From an uncultured Arenicella sp. (GTDB lineage Bacteria; Pseudomonadota; Gammaproteobacteria; Arenicellales; Arenicellaceae), in NCBI GenBank assembly GCA_937973905.1, contig CALJJR010000135.1, positions 1 to 35,826 of the forward strand: 35,826 nt of DNA. Direction: 5' to 3'. The position numbers and the translations under genes were made by a program. Within the stretch, counting starts at the first letter, position 1, and every line of letters starts with the position of its first letter. Positions 8,221 through 15,688 of the stretch are shown piece after piece. The notes below the pieces were generated by a model that saw only the letters and a program-made list of their open reading frames with translations, was not told the DNA's origin and searched no databases.

Positions 8221-8640
8221 TTAGCGTTTGTTCTTAAACAGAAAGTTGTCGATTGACAATTTATCACCGCCATAACCAACCAACATGCCAAGTACCAACA
8301 TCCAAATATAATGTTGTGGATCTTGAATGGCATAAACCTGGATTACTATGGTCATGATGAATAGGCCGAGTGCGCCAATTCTGGTGAACAAACCTAGAAT
8401 CAGAAGAATAGGCAGTACCAATTCTCCTGCGGTTGCTAGATAGGCAGCTGGTGTTGGTGGCAGCAAAGGAATAATCCAGTCTTCTTCAAATAGCTCGACG
8501 GTCCCTTCAAAGTCATCGAGCTTCGCCAGACCGGAAACAAAAAAGATGCTGTAGCCCATGTAAATGCGCGCTGCTAAATTGGCAAGTGGCGCGAACGCAG
8601 TAGCGCAAAAATTGCTGAATGCACTGTATAAATTCATCAT
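8221..8640 (-). CDS. bufD: DoxX family membrane protein, bufferin-operon BufD-like
   Basis: This 139-residue protein has about four hydrophobic segments: roughly 20-37, 63-83, 87-104 and 110-124. It also has the DoxX hallmark MGYSIFFVSGLAKLDDF and the GELVLPILLILGLFTRIGAL block. DoxX proteins are inner-membrane proteins that recur beside MNIO (DUF692) operons, where this member is called BufD; a role in redox or export of the modified peptide is suggested but not proven. The start ATG at 8640 is preceded by GGAG. It lies 35 bp after the bufBC stop and 3 bp before gluQ. The family assignment is firm; the BufD name rests on context. Confidence 0.85.
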   Translation of the reverse strand: MMNLYSAFSNFCATAFAPLANLAARIYMGYSIFFVSGLAKLDDFEGTVELFEEDWIIPLLPPTPAAYLATAGELVLPILLILGLFTRIGALGLFIMTIVIQVYAIQDPQHYIWMLVLGMLVGYGGDKLSIDNFLFKNKR

Positions 8641-8675
8641 GGTGAGCTCCGTATAGTATTTCTTTTTGTGTGTTA

Positions 8676-10289
8676 TTAGTTGGTTTGGACTAACAGCCCA
8701 TGCTGGAAAATTAAAGCCAGGGCGGAAGATAGTACTTCTGGTAATAGAGACCCGCTTAATTGCTCAATCGCTTGCAACAAATTTTCACTCTCTGAGATCT
8801 CGGCAAGAAATATGGCATGTTCATTACTAATAATTTGATTGTAGACTGTATACCCCTGCTTAAAGACTAACAGGGAATCTTGACTTTGGCCAAGGTCAAT
8901 CTTGATCTCCTCAGCATAGCTGGGGAGAGACTGACGATGAATTTCATGAATGGGGAAATCGCATTGTTTAAACCACACGCTGTTGTTAAACCTAATCGAT
9001 AGTTGCAGCAGCTCTTCTTGCGGGATATCAACGGGGTTTAGCATGGAGCCAGTTTCTGCGAAATAAGCGCAATGTTGTGCCCATTCGTAGGCGAGTAGGT
9101 CTTGTAAATAAGGCATGCCTTGCAGGCCTTCGAAATGAGGTAGTACTGAGGCAAAGTCGCCACCAAAGTAATAGATATTTCCTTTCTCTGGCGGGTGATC
9201 TTGCACATACTGTTGGCACATTTGTCGAAAGAATTGCTCGCCCACGACACCTTTGGTGGCTGGGTAAACTTCACTTAGATAATCGAGAGTGGCTCCAAAT
9301 GTGTTGTTTTGATATACCCATACGCGAGGGGCGTGTTCGGGTGCCGCGTTCCCCAGTAGTTCGTCTCTGCCAATAACCTGGTCAAGAAACTGGCTTTGTA
9401 ACTCGGCCAATGAATGAATACTCGGCTTAGCCCATTTAGGTGGGCTATTGTCGATTGTTTCCGCATTAGCAATGGTTTCGATCACTGATGCTTGGGCCTT
9501 ATCGGCTTTTTCACATTCCTCAATCAGTACTTCGAAGGCAGGAAAGTCGCTGTCCCATTCAAATATTGTTGGGCGCGTACCATGCAGTTTGAGTGCAAGG
9601 TCATATAAGTGCCAAACCTCTGGGTACACAGGTTGATTATGAGTATCAATCAGCAAGTTCTCTTCGCCAACCTGCATCTCAATATAGCCAGCTAAGTGGT
9701 ATTGTTTGATATGCGACGAATCAATCGCGCGCAGATATTTACTGGATTCGCGGCCCAGATTCGTGGCGCTAACGTGAATATTGTTGATGTCCAGTAGCAA
9801 GCCGCAACCTGTTTCATTGGCGATCGCGTTCATGAACTCGGGCTCATCAATCTGGTATTCATCGAACAACAAGTAGTTTGATGGATTCTCCAATAGAATC
9901 TGACGCTGAAGATAATCCTGCATTTCAGCAATGTGAGTACATACGGTTTCAAACGCTTCTTCTGTTAACGGTAGTGGCAGTAAATCCGGCAAGTGTCGAT
10001 GTGAATAAGCGCTCCAGGCTAGGTGCTCAGAAACGATTATTGGTTCAATATCATCCACCAGCCTTTTCAAATCTGATAGATGGTTTTGGTCGAGTTTGTC
10101 AGCGCGGCCCAAAGACAAACCGACACCATGCAGGCTGATTGGGTAGTGGTCGCGCAGCTCCATTAGTTGTGCCCGGCCAATGGATGGCTGAAAATAATTT
10201 TCTGAATGCGCTTCCAAAAAGCCGAGTCCTGGCTTTTCATTGAGTACTGATTCGAATAACTCTGGGCGGATGCCGAGACCTGATTTCAT
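8676..10289 (-). CDS. bufBC: Fused MNIO (DUF692, BufB) and DUF2063 (BufC) bufferin maturation protein
   Basis: Residues about 1-280 form a DUF692 TIM barrel, the multinuclear non-haem iron oxidase (MNIO) family that converts peptide cysteines into modified forms. Likely iron ligands are His54 (SLHG), Glu88/His89 (SEHLAW), Glu134 (ENPSN), Asp167 and His172 (LLDINNIH), His198 (YHLAG), Asp215/His217 (DTHN) and Glu244 (FEW). After a linker, residues about 292-537 form DUF2063, the BufC partner that binds the precursor. These are normally two adjacent genes; here one frame continues from one into the other without a stop. I chose the ATG at 10289, which gives the usual short N-terminus before GLGIRPE. 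The frame extends to a TTG at 10352. Neither start has a good ribosome site. Confidence 0.9.
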   Translation of the reverse strand: MKSGLGIRPELFESVLNEKPGLGFLEAHSENYFQPSIGRAQLMELRDHYPISLHGVGLSLGRADKLDQNHLSDLKRLVDDIEPIIVSEHLAWSAYSHRHLPDLLPLPLTEEAFETVCTHIAEMQDYLQRQILLENPSNYLLFDEYQIDEPEFMNAIANETGCGLLLDINNIHVSATNLGRESSKYLRAIDSSHIKQYHLAGYIEMQVGEENLLIDTHNQPVYPEVWHLYDLALKLHGTRPTIFEWDSDFPAFEVLIEECEKADKAQASVIETIANAETIDNSPPKWAKPSIHSLAELQSQFLDQVIGRDELLGNAAPEHAPRVWVYQNNTFGATLDYLSEVYPATKGVVGEQFFRQMCQQYVQDHPPEKGNIYYFGGDFASVLPHFEGLQGMPYLQDLLAYEWAQHCAYFAETGSMLNPVDIPQEELLQLSIRFNNSVWFKQCDFPIHEIHRQSLPSYAEEIKIDLGQSQDSLLVFKQGYTVYNQIISNEHAIFLAEISESENLLQAIEQLSGSLLPEVLSSALALIFQHGLLVQTN

Positions 10290-10466
10290 AGAGATGTAAG
10301 TAATTAGCTCGCGCTGGTGTTTAAGACCGGATACAGCGACTTTTTGCTGCAAGAGTTTGGCTCAAAACCTTACTTTATTTCGACTTTGCTGGCGAGAGCC
10401 GCGGAAGAAATTCGGTCATAAGTGGTGGATGTCATGAGCAAATGCCGCGAGTAAAAAAAGATGCAT

Positions 10467-10491
10467 AAAAAAAGGCGGCCGAAGCCGCCTT
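10467..10491 (-). terminator. Rho-independent terminator between bufA and bufBC
   Basis: AAGGCGGC (10472-10479) and GCCGCCTT (10484-10491) pair perfectly over 8 bp. On the minus strand they close a TTCG tetraloop, and a run of seven T follows (10473 down to 10467). It lies 27 bp beyond the bufA stop and about 180 bp before the bufBC start. It should release most bufA transcripts and let only part of transcription continue into the maturation genes. Confidence 0.88.
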
Positions 10492-10517
10492 CCTTAGGGA
10501 AAGAGTCTAGGGGGGGA

Positions 10518-10916
10518 CTAGATGCTCTCACCGTACTTATCAACCAACCGTCCGCCAGCAACTTCACCTTCTTGCTCAGCAACTTTCGAACATGCTTTTG
10601 TCAATTTACGCTCACTCGTGCCTTCAGGAGCTTCAGCGGTTCCGGCACAGATGTTAACAATGTTGCCGCAGGTGCCAGCTGGGACCTTGATCCAAGCGCC
10701 GACCATATTGTCTTCTTTAGCGTTGCCCTGGCAAGAAATGCCGAGAGACTTAGATGCACACGTGTTTTTACCACCTTTAACAATATCAGCGCAGCGCTCG
10801 CTTGAAGCAGCCGTGGCGACTGTAGGAGCAGCCATCAATGCCGCAGCTAATACAGATGTTGCAACAGCCGAACCTAATGTCTTTTGTGAATGTTCAATGA
10901 TGTTTTTAGTTTTCAT
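10518..10916 (-). CDS. bufA: BufA1-type bufferin precursor (DUF2282), extended C-terminus
   Basis: This 132-residue secreted precursor belongs to the DUF2282 family, whose members are ribosomally made periplasmic copper-binding peptides modified on cysteines by an MNIO. A Sec signal peptide (hydrophobic residues 14-34, then ATA-AS) is visible, with cleavage near residue 37. The core carries Cys42, Cys53, Cys62 and Cys83 in the family pattern: a [12 protein letters not shown] block, then [12 protein letters not shown] and VPAGTCGN. Unusually it continues about 45 residues past the last core cysteine, with extra Cys90 and Cys109, whereas most family members end soon after that cysteine. It is followed by a terminator, then bufBC, bufD, gluQ. 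No copper- or sigma-factor site was confirmed upstream. Confidence 0.88.
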   Translation of the reverse strand: MKTKNIIEHSQKTLGSAVATSVLAAALMAAPTVATAASSERCADIVKGGKNTCASKSLGISCQGNAKEDNMVGAWIKVPAGTCGNIVNICAGTAEAPEGTSERKLTKACSKVAEQEGEVAGGRLVDKYGESI

Positions 10917-11047
10917 GGTTATGTCCCGAAAGGTAAAAATTTTGTTAAAAGCTTGCTTAGTATCGAGGGTAAATCGTTCGATATTCGATGTTACACTCCT
11001 AAAAGAACCCGCGTATTAAAAATTCCTTACAACAAAAATCTCCCAAA

Positions 11048-11995
11048 ATGCAAGAATTTGTCAAAGGCAGTGATGTTTTCACAGTCGATGCGCTCTATTA
11101 CGAACCCGAATTGGCTGCAATCCATTTAATTAGAGAGGGTGACGAGCTTGCCATCGTGGATACCGGTACGCAATTCTCCGTTCCCCAAATTAGCTCTGCG
11201 CTGGATGCCATGGGGCTCGGATTTGACGCCGTGCGGTTCATCATTCTAACGCATATACATTTAGATCACGCTGGTGGTGCGAGCGCCTTGATGGCCTTAT
11301 GTGACAATGCCACTTTGGTAGTGCACGCGAAGGGAGCAAGACATATGGCTGAGCCCGGTAAGCTAATTGCCGGCACGATTGCAGTCTATGGTGAAGCCGA
11401 ATTTCGCAAGCTGTATGGTGAGATTACATCGATATCGGCAGAGCGAATTATTTCTCCCGGCGATGGAGATCGATTGTCGATGGGCGCTCGTCACTTTGAA
11501 TTTATTGATTCTCCAGGCCACGCCAATCACCACTTCTGTGTCTTAGATCACAAGACCAACAGCGTGTTTACGGGTGATACGCTTGGCATCGCTTATCAAG
11601 CCTTGCGCGATGGCGACCATGCCTTCGTGATGCCCACGACTACCCCAGTGCAGTTCAACCCCGATGCCCTGCATGCATCCATCGATAAGGTGATGGCTCG
11701 TCAACCTGAAACCTTGTATTACACGCACTACAGCGCACTGCAACCAAACGCGCAGAATATAGCTGGTCTACATGAGCAGATTGACGACTACGTGATGCTC
11801 ACCGGGCAGGCGGCCGAACGGGGTGACGACTTTGAAGCAGTTTTGGCGGCGAGCTTAAAGCAATATGCGGTCAGGCGTGCTCAAAACGAATTGAATAACA
11901 TCGATGATGCAACCATCGAACACTGGGTACAACTTGATTCAACGCTAAGCGCACAGGGTTTAGCGTTTTGGTGGCAGCACAGGCGGGCAGCGTAG
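11048..11995 (+). CDS. Metallo-beta-lactamase-fold hydrolase
   Basis: The 315-residue product has the metal-binding motif HIHLDHAG (THxHxDH), then His in DSPGHANHH, Asp in FTGDTLG and a final His in YYTHYS, a complete set for a two-metal MBL-fold hydrolase. No signal peptide is seen, so it is probably cytosolic. The C-terminal 80 residues are helical. Similar proteins range over thioester, lactone and glyoxalase-II-like activities, and I cannot choose among them. It is divergent from bufA across about 130 bp and ends exactly where the convergent mmsA stop begins. The ATG at 11048 lacks a clear ribosome site. Confidence 0.85.
   Translation: MQEFVKGSDVFTVDALYYEPELAAIHLIREGDELAIVDTGTQFSVPQISSALDAMGLGFDAVRFIILTHIHLDHAGGASALMALCDNATLVVHAKGARHMAEPGKLIAGTIAVYGEAEFRKLYGEITSISAERIISPGDGDRLSMGARHFEFIDSPGHANHHFCVLDHKTNSVFTGDTLGIAYQALRDGDHAFVMPTTTPVQFNPDALHASIDKVMARQPETLYYTHYSALQPNAQNIAGLHEQIDDYVMLTGQAAERGDDFEAVLAASLKQYAVRRAQNELNNIDDATIEHWVQLDSTLSAQGLAFWWQHRRAA
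11941..11967 (+). terminator. Hairpin in the 3' end of the MBL gene, possible weak terminator
   Basis: AACGCTAA (11941-11948) and TTAGCGTT (11960-11967) pair perfectly over 8 bp with an 11-base loop, and a short T-run follows on the plus strand. The MBL gene and the convergent mmsA stop abut with no spacer, so any terminator has to lie inside coding sequence. The T-run is short and the stem has modest GC, so efficiency is doubtful. Confidence 0.3.
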
Positions 11996-13495
11996 TTAGT
12001 CTAGCGTTGGCATTGAAAATTGTGTGCCTTCCCGCACCTTGCTCGATGGCCAGCGTTGGGTGATGGTTTTACGTTTGGTGTAGAAACGAATAGAATCCGG
12101 GCCATAGGCATGCAGATCACCAAACAGTGATCTTTTCCAGCCACCAAAGGAGTGGTATGCAACGGGCACAGGTAGCGGGATATTGATCCCAACCATGCCA
12201 ACCTGAATATTGTCTGAGAAATAGCGAGCCGCTTCACCATCGCGAGTGAAGATACAGGAGCCATTCCCGTATTCATGGTCATCGATGAGCTGCATCGCTT
12301 CTTGCATGGACTCTACCCGTAATACGAGTAACACTGGGCCAAATATTTCTTCGGCGTAGCAAGTCATCTCCGGTGTCACGCGGTCAATCAAGCTGCCACC
12401 CATAAAGTAACCGTCTTCGTGACCTTCAATCGAAAGGGCGCGACCATCGACCACTAATTCCGCACCTTGTCGTTCGGCGCCGGCGATCAATCTGCTCACC
12501 CGATCATGATGTTGTTGCGTGATAAGTGGGCCAAAGTCATTATCGGCATTGCTTGCTTCACCGACTTTAAGGTCTTGCATTTGTGCCCGCATTTTTTCAA
12601 TCAGTGAATCTGCCGTGGCATCGCCTACTGCCACCGCAACTGACAAAGCCATGCAGCGCTCTCCTGAGGAACCAAAGGCGGCTCCAACAAGCTGGCTAAC
12701 GGCATTGTCCAGATCCGCGTCTGGCATCACAATGGCGTGGTTTTTAGCGCCTCCTAGAGCCTGGCAGCGTTTACCATGCGCGTTAGCAGTCTTGTATATG
12801 TGCTCCGCTATCGGTGTTGAACCAACAAAGCTGATGGCCTTGGTTTGTGGATGCTCTAATAAAATATCCACTGTTTCGCGGTCACCATTAACCACACTCA
12901 TTACTCCGTCGGGGAGTCCAGCATCCTTGAGCAGTTGTGCGACGAACAGAGCTGAACTTGGGTCGCGTTCAGATGGCTTTAGAATAAAGCAGTTGCCGCA
13001 CACCAGCGCCGACGGGTACATCCACAACGGCACCATGACGGGAAAATTAAACGGCGTGATTCCGGCGACGATTCCAAGCGGCTGAAATTCGCTCCACGAA
13101 TCGATGCCCGGGCCGACGTTTTTACTGTGCTCGCCCTTGAGGAGTTCTGGAGCTCCGCAAGCGAATTCAACGTTCTCAATGCCACGTTGCAGTTCGCCAC
13201 GTGCATCGTGCACAATTTTGCCGTGCTCTTCACCGATAAGACGGCAAATTTCGTCTGCGTTGGCCTCTAGTAACTCTTTGAAACGATACATAATCCGTGC
13301 GCGTTTGAGAGGTGAGGTATCACGCCAAGCTGGGAAGGCCGCTTGCGCAGCCCGAATCGCTTCTTCAACCGTACCCTGGTTAGCGACTGCGACCCGTTTC
13401 GAAACTTGGCCACTGGCTGGGTTGAAAACGTCGAGTGTTCGATCAGCCTGCGTATTTATTTCGCCATTAATCAAATGGCCGACAATTTGGTTCAT
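11996..13495 (-). CDS. mmsA: CoA-acylating methylmalonate-semialdehyde dehydrogenase
   Basis: This aldehyde dehydrogenase family enzyme oxidises methylmalonate or malonate semialdehyde to propionyl-CoA or acetyl-CoA with NAD and CoA. From the ATG at 13495 it has 499 residues, the family norm; the frame runs 28 codons further upstream but those residues are unrelated. The signatures GITPFNFPVMVPLWMYP, the glycine-rich FVGSTPIAEHIY and the catalytic-cysteine segment GSSGERCMALS are present, and ALGGAKNHAIVMPDADL is typical of this subfamily. It is the last gene of the minus-strand catabolic cluster, with a truncated SDR frame directly upstream. It likely handles the semialdehyde released by the pathway. 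Confidence 0.93.
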   Translation of the reverse strand: MNQIVGHLINGEINTQADRTLDVFNPASGQVSKRVAVANQGTVEEAIRAAQAAFPAWRDTSPLKRARIMYRFKELLEANADEICRLIGEEHGKIVHDARGELQRGIENVEFACGAPELLKGEHSKNVGPGIDSWSEFQPLGIVAGITPFNFPVMVPLWMYPSALVCGNCFILKPSERDPSSALFVAQLLKDAGLPDGVMSVVNGDRETVDILLEHPQTKAISFVGSTPIAEHIYKTANAHGKRCQALGGAKNHAIVMPDADLDNAVSQLVGAAFGSSGERCMALSVAVAVGDATADSLIEKMRAQMQDLKVGEASNADNDFGPLITQQHHDRVSRLIAGAERQGAELVVDGRALSIEGHEDGYFMGGSLIDRVTPEMTCYAEEIFGPVLLVLRVESMQEAMQLIDDHEYGNGSCIFTRDGEAARYFSDNIQVGMVGINIPLPVPVAYHSFGGWKRSLFGDLHAYGPDSIRFYTKRKTITQRWPSSKVREGTQFSMPTLD

Positions 13496-13496
13496 T

Positions 13497-13628
13497 TTAT
13501 TTATCTCTGTAGCCTTGCCGCGCAGCCGACCGAGTGTTGTCAATATTTTCGGTAAGCTTTCTGACAAGATCAGCCCCAATGCAGCTACCAGCGCCAGTAA
13601 ATAAGGCTACTTTTTGTTGATTGGTCAT
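13497..13628 (-). pseudogene. N-terminal remnant of a short-chain dehydrogenase/reductase
   Basis: Reading leftward from the ATG at 13628 gives 43 residues: MTNQQKVALFTGAGSCIGAD, then LVRKLTEN, then unrelated sequence and a TAA one base before the mmsA ATG. The first 28 residues match the start of an SDR: beta-strand, TGxGxxIG cofactor motif and first helix. All of the catalytic Ser-Tyr-Lys region is absent. The simplest reading is an internal deletion that removed roughly 200 codons and left the 5' end fused to the mmsA leader. The position 7 bp after the uronate-dehydrogenase-like stop fits an operon gene. It could still be translated as a short leader that couples to mmsA. Confidence 0.65.
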
Positions 13629-13634
13629 GGATGC

Positions 13635-14471
13635 TTATACCTCTTTAGTGTCGTCAATAATGTTCATGCTTGCGGTGCCGCTGTTACCCAGTTCCACTGA
13701 TGCGAACGGGCCACCCAGATATAGATGCTCCGTATCGTGGAGGTCAAGCGGTGGTGTGTCAGCCAAAATTTGCTCAGCAAATTGCTCGGCATTATCTTTT
13801 GGCCGATAGCCAAGAAAATCAGCCTTAGAGTTATCGACTGGGCAACGATCGTTATTGGATATGCCCCACACAACGGTGAATTTGGTGACTGGCGTGGTGA
13901 TGGACTGTTCGACCAAGTGAATGAGGTCGTTGTAAGACAACCATGTACCGAGTGCGCGAGCATTAGTGACTTGCGCGCAAGAAAAGATACGCATGCAAAC
14001 CGATTCGACCCCGCGCTTATCCCAGTAGAGGCTGGCTAAATCTTCAGCGAAACATTTGGCCAGACCATAAAAGGTGTCAGGTTTATGCGGTGCGTCTAAG
14101 CCAATGCCGGCGGTACGATCGTGCATGCCAATTGCATGCACGGAACTGGCGTACACCACTCGGCGAATACCGTTGCGGTGAGCTGCTTCCCAAACGTTAT
14201 AAGCGCCCACAATATTGGGGCCAAGGATTGTTTCAAACGGGGCTTCATCCCCAATCGCGCCAAAATGTATCACCATGTCGGCACCCTGTGTGACGGCAAT
14301 CATTTCGTCCAAACTGGTTAGATCAGCCTTTATATACTCCTCGCCCGGGTACAACTTACCGATATCGTCGGCGAGATCGGTGCTTACTAAGGTGTCGGCC
14401 ATTTTGCTGAGTGGCTCACGTAAATATGAACCCAAACGCCCAGCAGCGCCAGTGAGTACCAGTTTTTTCAT
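13635..14471 (-). CDS. NAD-dependent epimerase/dehydratase, uronate dehydrogenase-like
   Basis: This 278-residue extended SDR has the N-terminal LVLTGAAGRLGSYLR nucleotide-binding motif and the catalytic YGLAK (Tyr-x-x-x-Lys), with the Ser region in VVYASSVHAIG. Several stretches resemble uronate dehydrogenases: the SLYWDKRGVESVCMRIFS-type segment, TWLSYNDLIHLVE and NSKADFLGYRPKDNAEQF. Those enzymes oxidise galacturonate or glucuronate to the aldarolactone with NAD. The neighbouring genes handle amides and amino groups, not uronates, so the true substrate may be another hydroxy acid or sugar acid. It lies 9 bp after the aminotransferase stop, in the same minus-strand run. Confidence 0.85.
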   Translation of the reverse strand: MKKLVLTGAAGRLGSYLREPLSKMADTLVSTDLADDIGKLYPGEEYIKADLTSLDEMIAVTQGADMVIHFGAIGDEAPFETILGPNIVGAYNVWEAAHRNGIRRVVYASSVHAIGMHDRTAGIGLDAPHKPDTFYGLAKCFAEDLASLYWDKRGVESVCMRIFSCAQVTNARALGTWLSYNDLIHLVEQSITTPVTKFTVVWGISNNDRCPVDNSKADFLGYRPKDNAEQFAEQILADTPPLDLHDTEHLYLGGPFASVELGNSGTASMNIIDDTKEV

Positions 14472-14480
14472 GGTGAAGTT

Positions 14481-15686
14481 TTACCTATATAGTTTTGCGA
14501 CGCTGGCAGCTAGCCGATCCATCGCCGTCATTAAAATTTGATCTGATGTGGCTGTAGAGAGGCGAAAGAAAGGCGATAGACCATAGGCTGAGCCGGGCAC
14601 GGCTGCAATCTTCGCGTCTTTGAGTAAGTACTCGGTAACATCAACGTCACTGCTTAAAGTAGTGCCATCGGGCGTGTTTCGGCCAATCAGTTTTGTACAA
14701 CCAACGAAGGCGTAAAAAGCACCGCGCGGCGGATCTAAGCTTAGCCCTGGAATGCCGCTAACTCTGTCAACAACCAAGTTGCGACGTCGTTCAAACGCCA
14801 GTCGAAATTCCTCGACCGATGTTTGTGGGCCAATGAGCGCTGCGGCGGCAGCGGCTTGTGCCACCGAACATGCGCCGGAGGAAATTTGCGATTGCACCTT
14901 GTTCATACCTGCTACCAGCTCTTGCGGCCCTCCACAGTAGCCTATTCGCCAACCGGTCATGGCATAGGCTTTGGAGACCCCGTTAACGATCAAGGTGCGA
15001 TGTTTTAGTTGAGGGCAGGCTTGCGCGAAGGAGATGAATTCGAAGTCATCGAACACAATATGTTCGTAGATCTCATCGGCCATCACCAGCACGTGCGGGT
15101 GCTTTAAAAGCACTGCAGCTAGAGCTTGCAACTCTTGTTTTGTGTAAGTTGCACCGGCCGGATTAGAAGGCGAATTGAGAATGACCCACTTGGTCTGTGG
15201 CGTTATCGCAGCTTCCAAATCTTGCGGTGTCATTAAAAACGCATTGTCTGCGGAGCATGGCACTTCTTTAGGCTGACCGCCTAATATGAGCACCATATCT
15301 TTGTACTGACCGAAGTAGGGCGCGCATAACAGAACTTCAGAATCGGCTTCTAAGCTCGCCATCAGTGCGTTGAAAATTATTTGCTTAGCGCCGTTGCTAA
15401 CCAGAATCTCCTTGGCATCAAAATCAACTCCGTTGTCGCGGCTAAATTTATCAGCGACTGCACGCTTCATCGCCGCAGTACCGTCATTGGGCGGATACTT
15501 GGTTTCGCCGGCTTTGGCGGCCGCGTACGCGGCCTCGACAATGTGCTCAGGGGTATCAAAATCTGGTTCACCCAACCCCATATCGATCACGTCATGGCCT
15601 TGGGCCTTTAGTTCTCGTGCTGCTTGACTGACCCAAGCGGACGCTGAAGGCTTAACCGGCGATAAACGAGAGGAGAGAATCTGCAT
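14481..15686 (-). CDS. Class I/II pyridoxal-phosphate aminotransferase, aspartate aminotransferase-like
   Basis: The 401-residue product is a fold-type I aminotransferase. The N-terminus with VIDMGLGEPDFDTP is typical of the AspC/AatA subgroup Ib. The family residues follow: ILNSPSNPAGATYT, the cofactor Asp in MADEIYEHI, and the Schiff-base lysine in VNGVSKAYAMTGWRIGYCGGP. The C-terminal substrate Arg is in PFFRLSTA. In this cluster it probably removes the amino group from an intermediate after ring opening, making the 2-oxo acid used by the aldolase gene 2 bp upstream. A general aspartate aminotransferase role cannot be excluded. Confidence 0.9.
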   Translation of the reverse strand: MQILSSRLSPVKPSASAWVSQAARELKAQGHDVIDMGLGEPDFDTPEHIVEAAYAAAKAGETKYPPNDGTAAMKRAVADKFSRDNGVDFDAKEILVSNGAKQIIFNALMASLEADSEVLLCAPYFGQYKDMVLILGGQPKEVPCSADNAFLMTPQDLEAAITPQTKWVILNSPSNPAGATYTKQELQALAAVLLKHPHVLVMADEIYEHIVFDDFEFISFAQACPQLKHRTLIVNGVSKAYAMTGWRIGYCGGPQELVAGMNKVQSQISSGACSVAQAAAAAALIGPQTSVEEFRLAFERRRNLVVDRVSGIPGLSLDPPRGAFYAFVGCTKLIGRNTPDGTTLSSDVDVTEYLLKDAKIAAVPGSAYGLSPFFRLSTATSDQILMTAMDRLAASVAKLYR

Positions 15687-15688
15687 AA

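Noticed and set aside
10461-11019. Plus-strand frames opposite bufA (10461-10805, 10522-11019)
   Set aside because: Antisense shadows of the secreted precursor; one runs through the terminator hairpin and neither has a domain.
13496-13579. Longer mmsA start at 13579
   Set aside because: The extra 28 residues are the SDR remnant read in another frame; the ATG at 13495 gives the family length.
12519-13604. Long plus-strand frames opposite mmsA (12519-13085 and 13104-13604)
   Set aside because: Shadows of the dehydrogenase coding strand with low-complexity composition and no recognisable domain.
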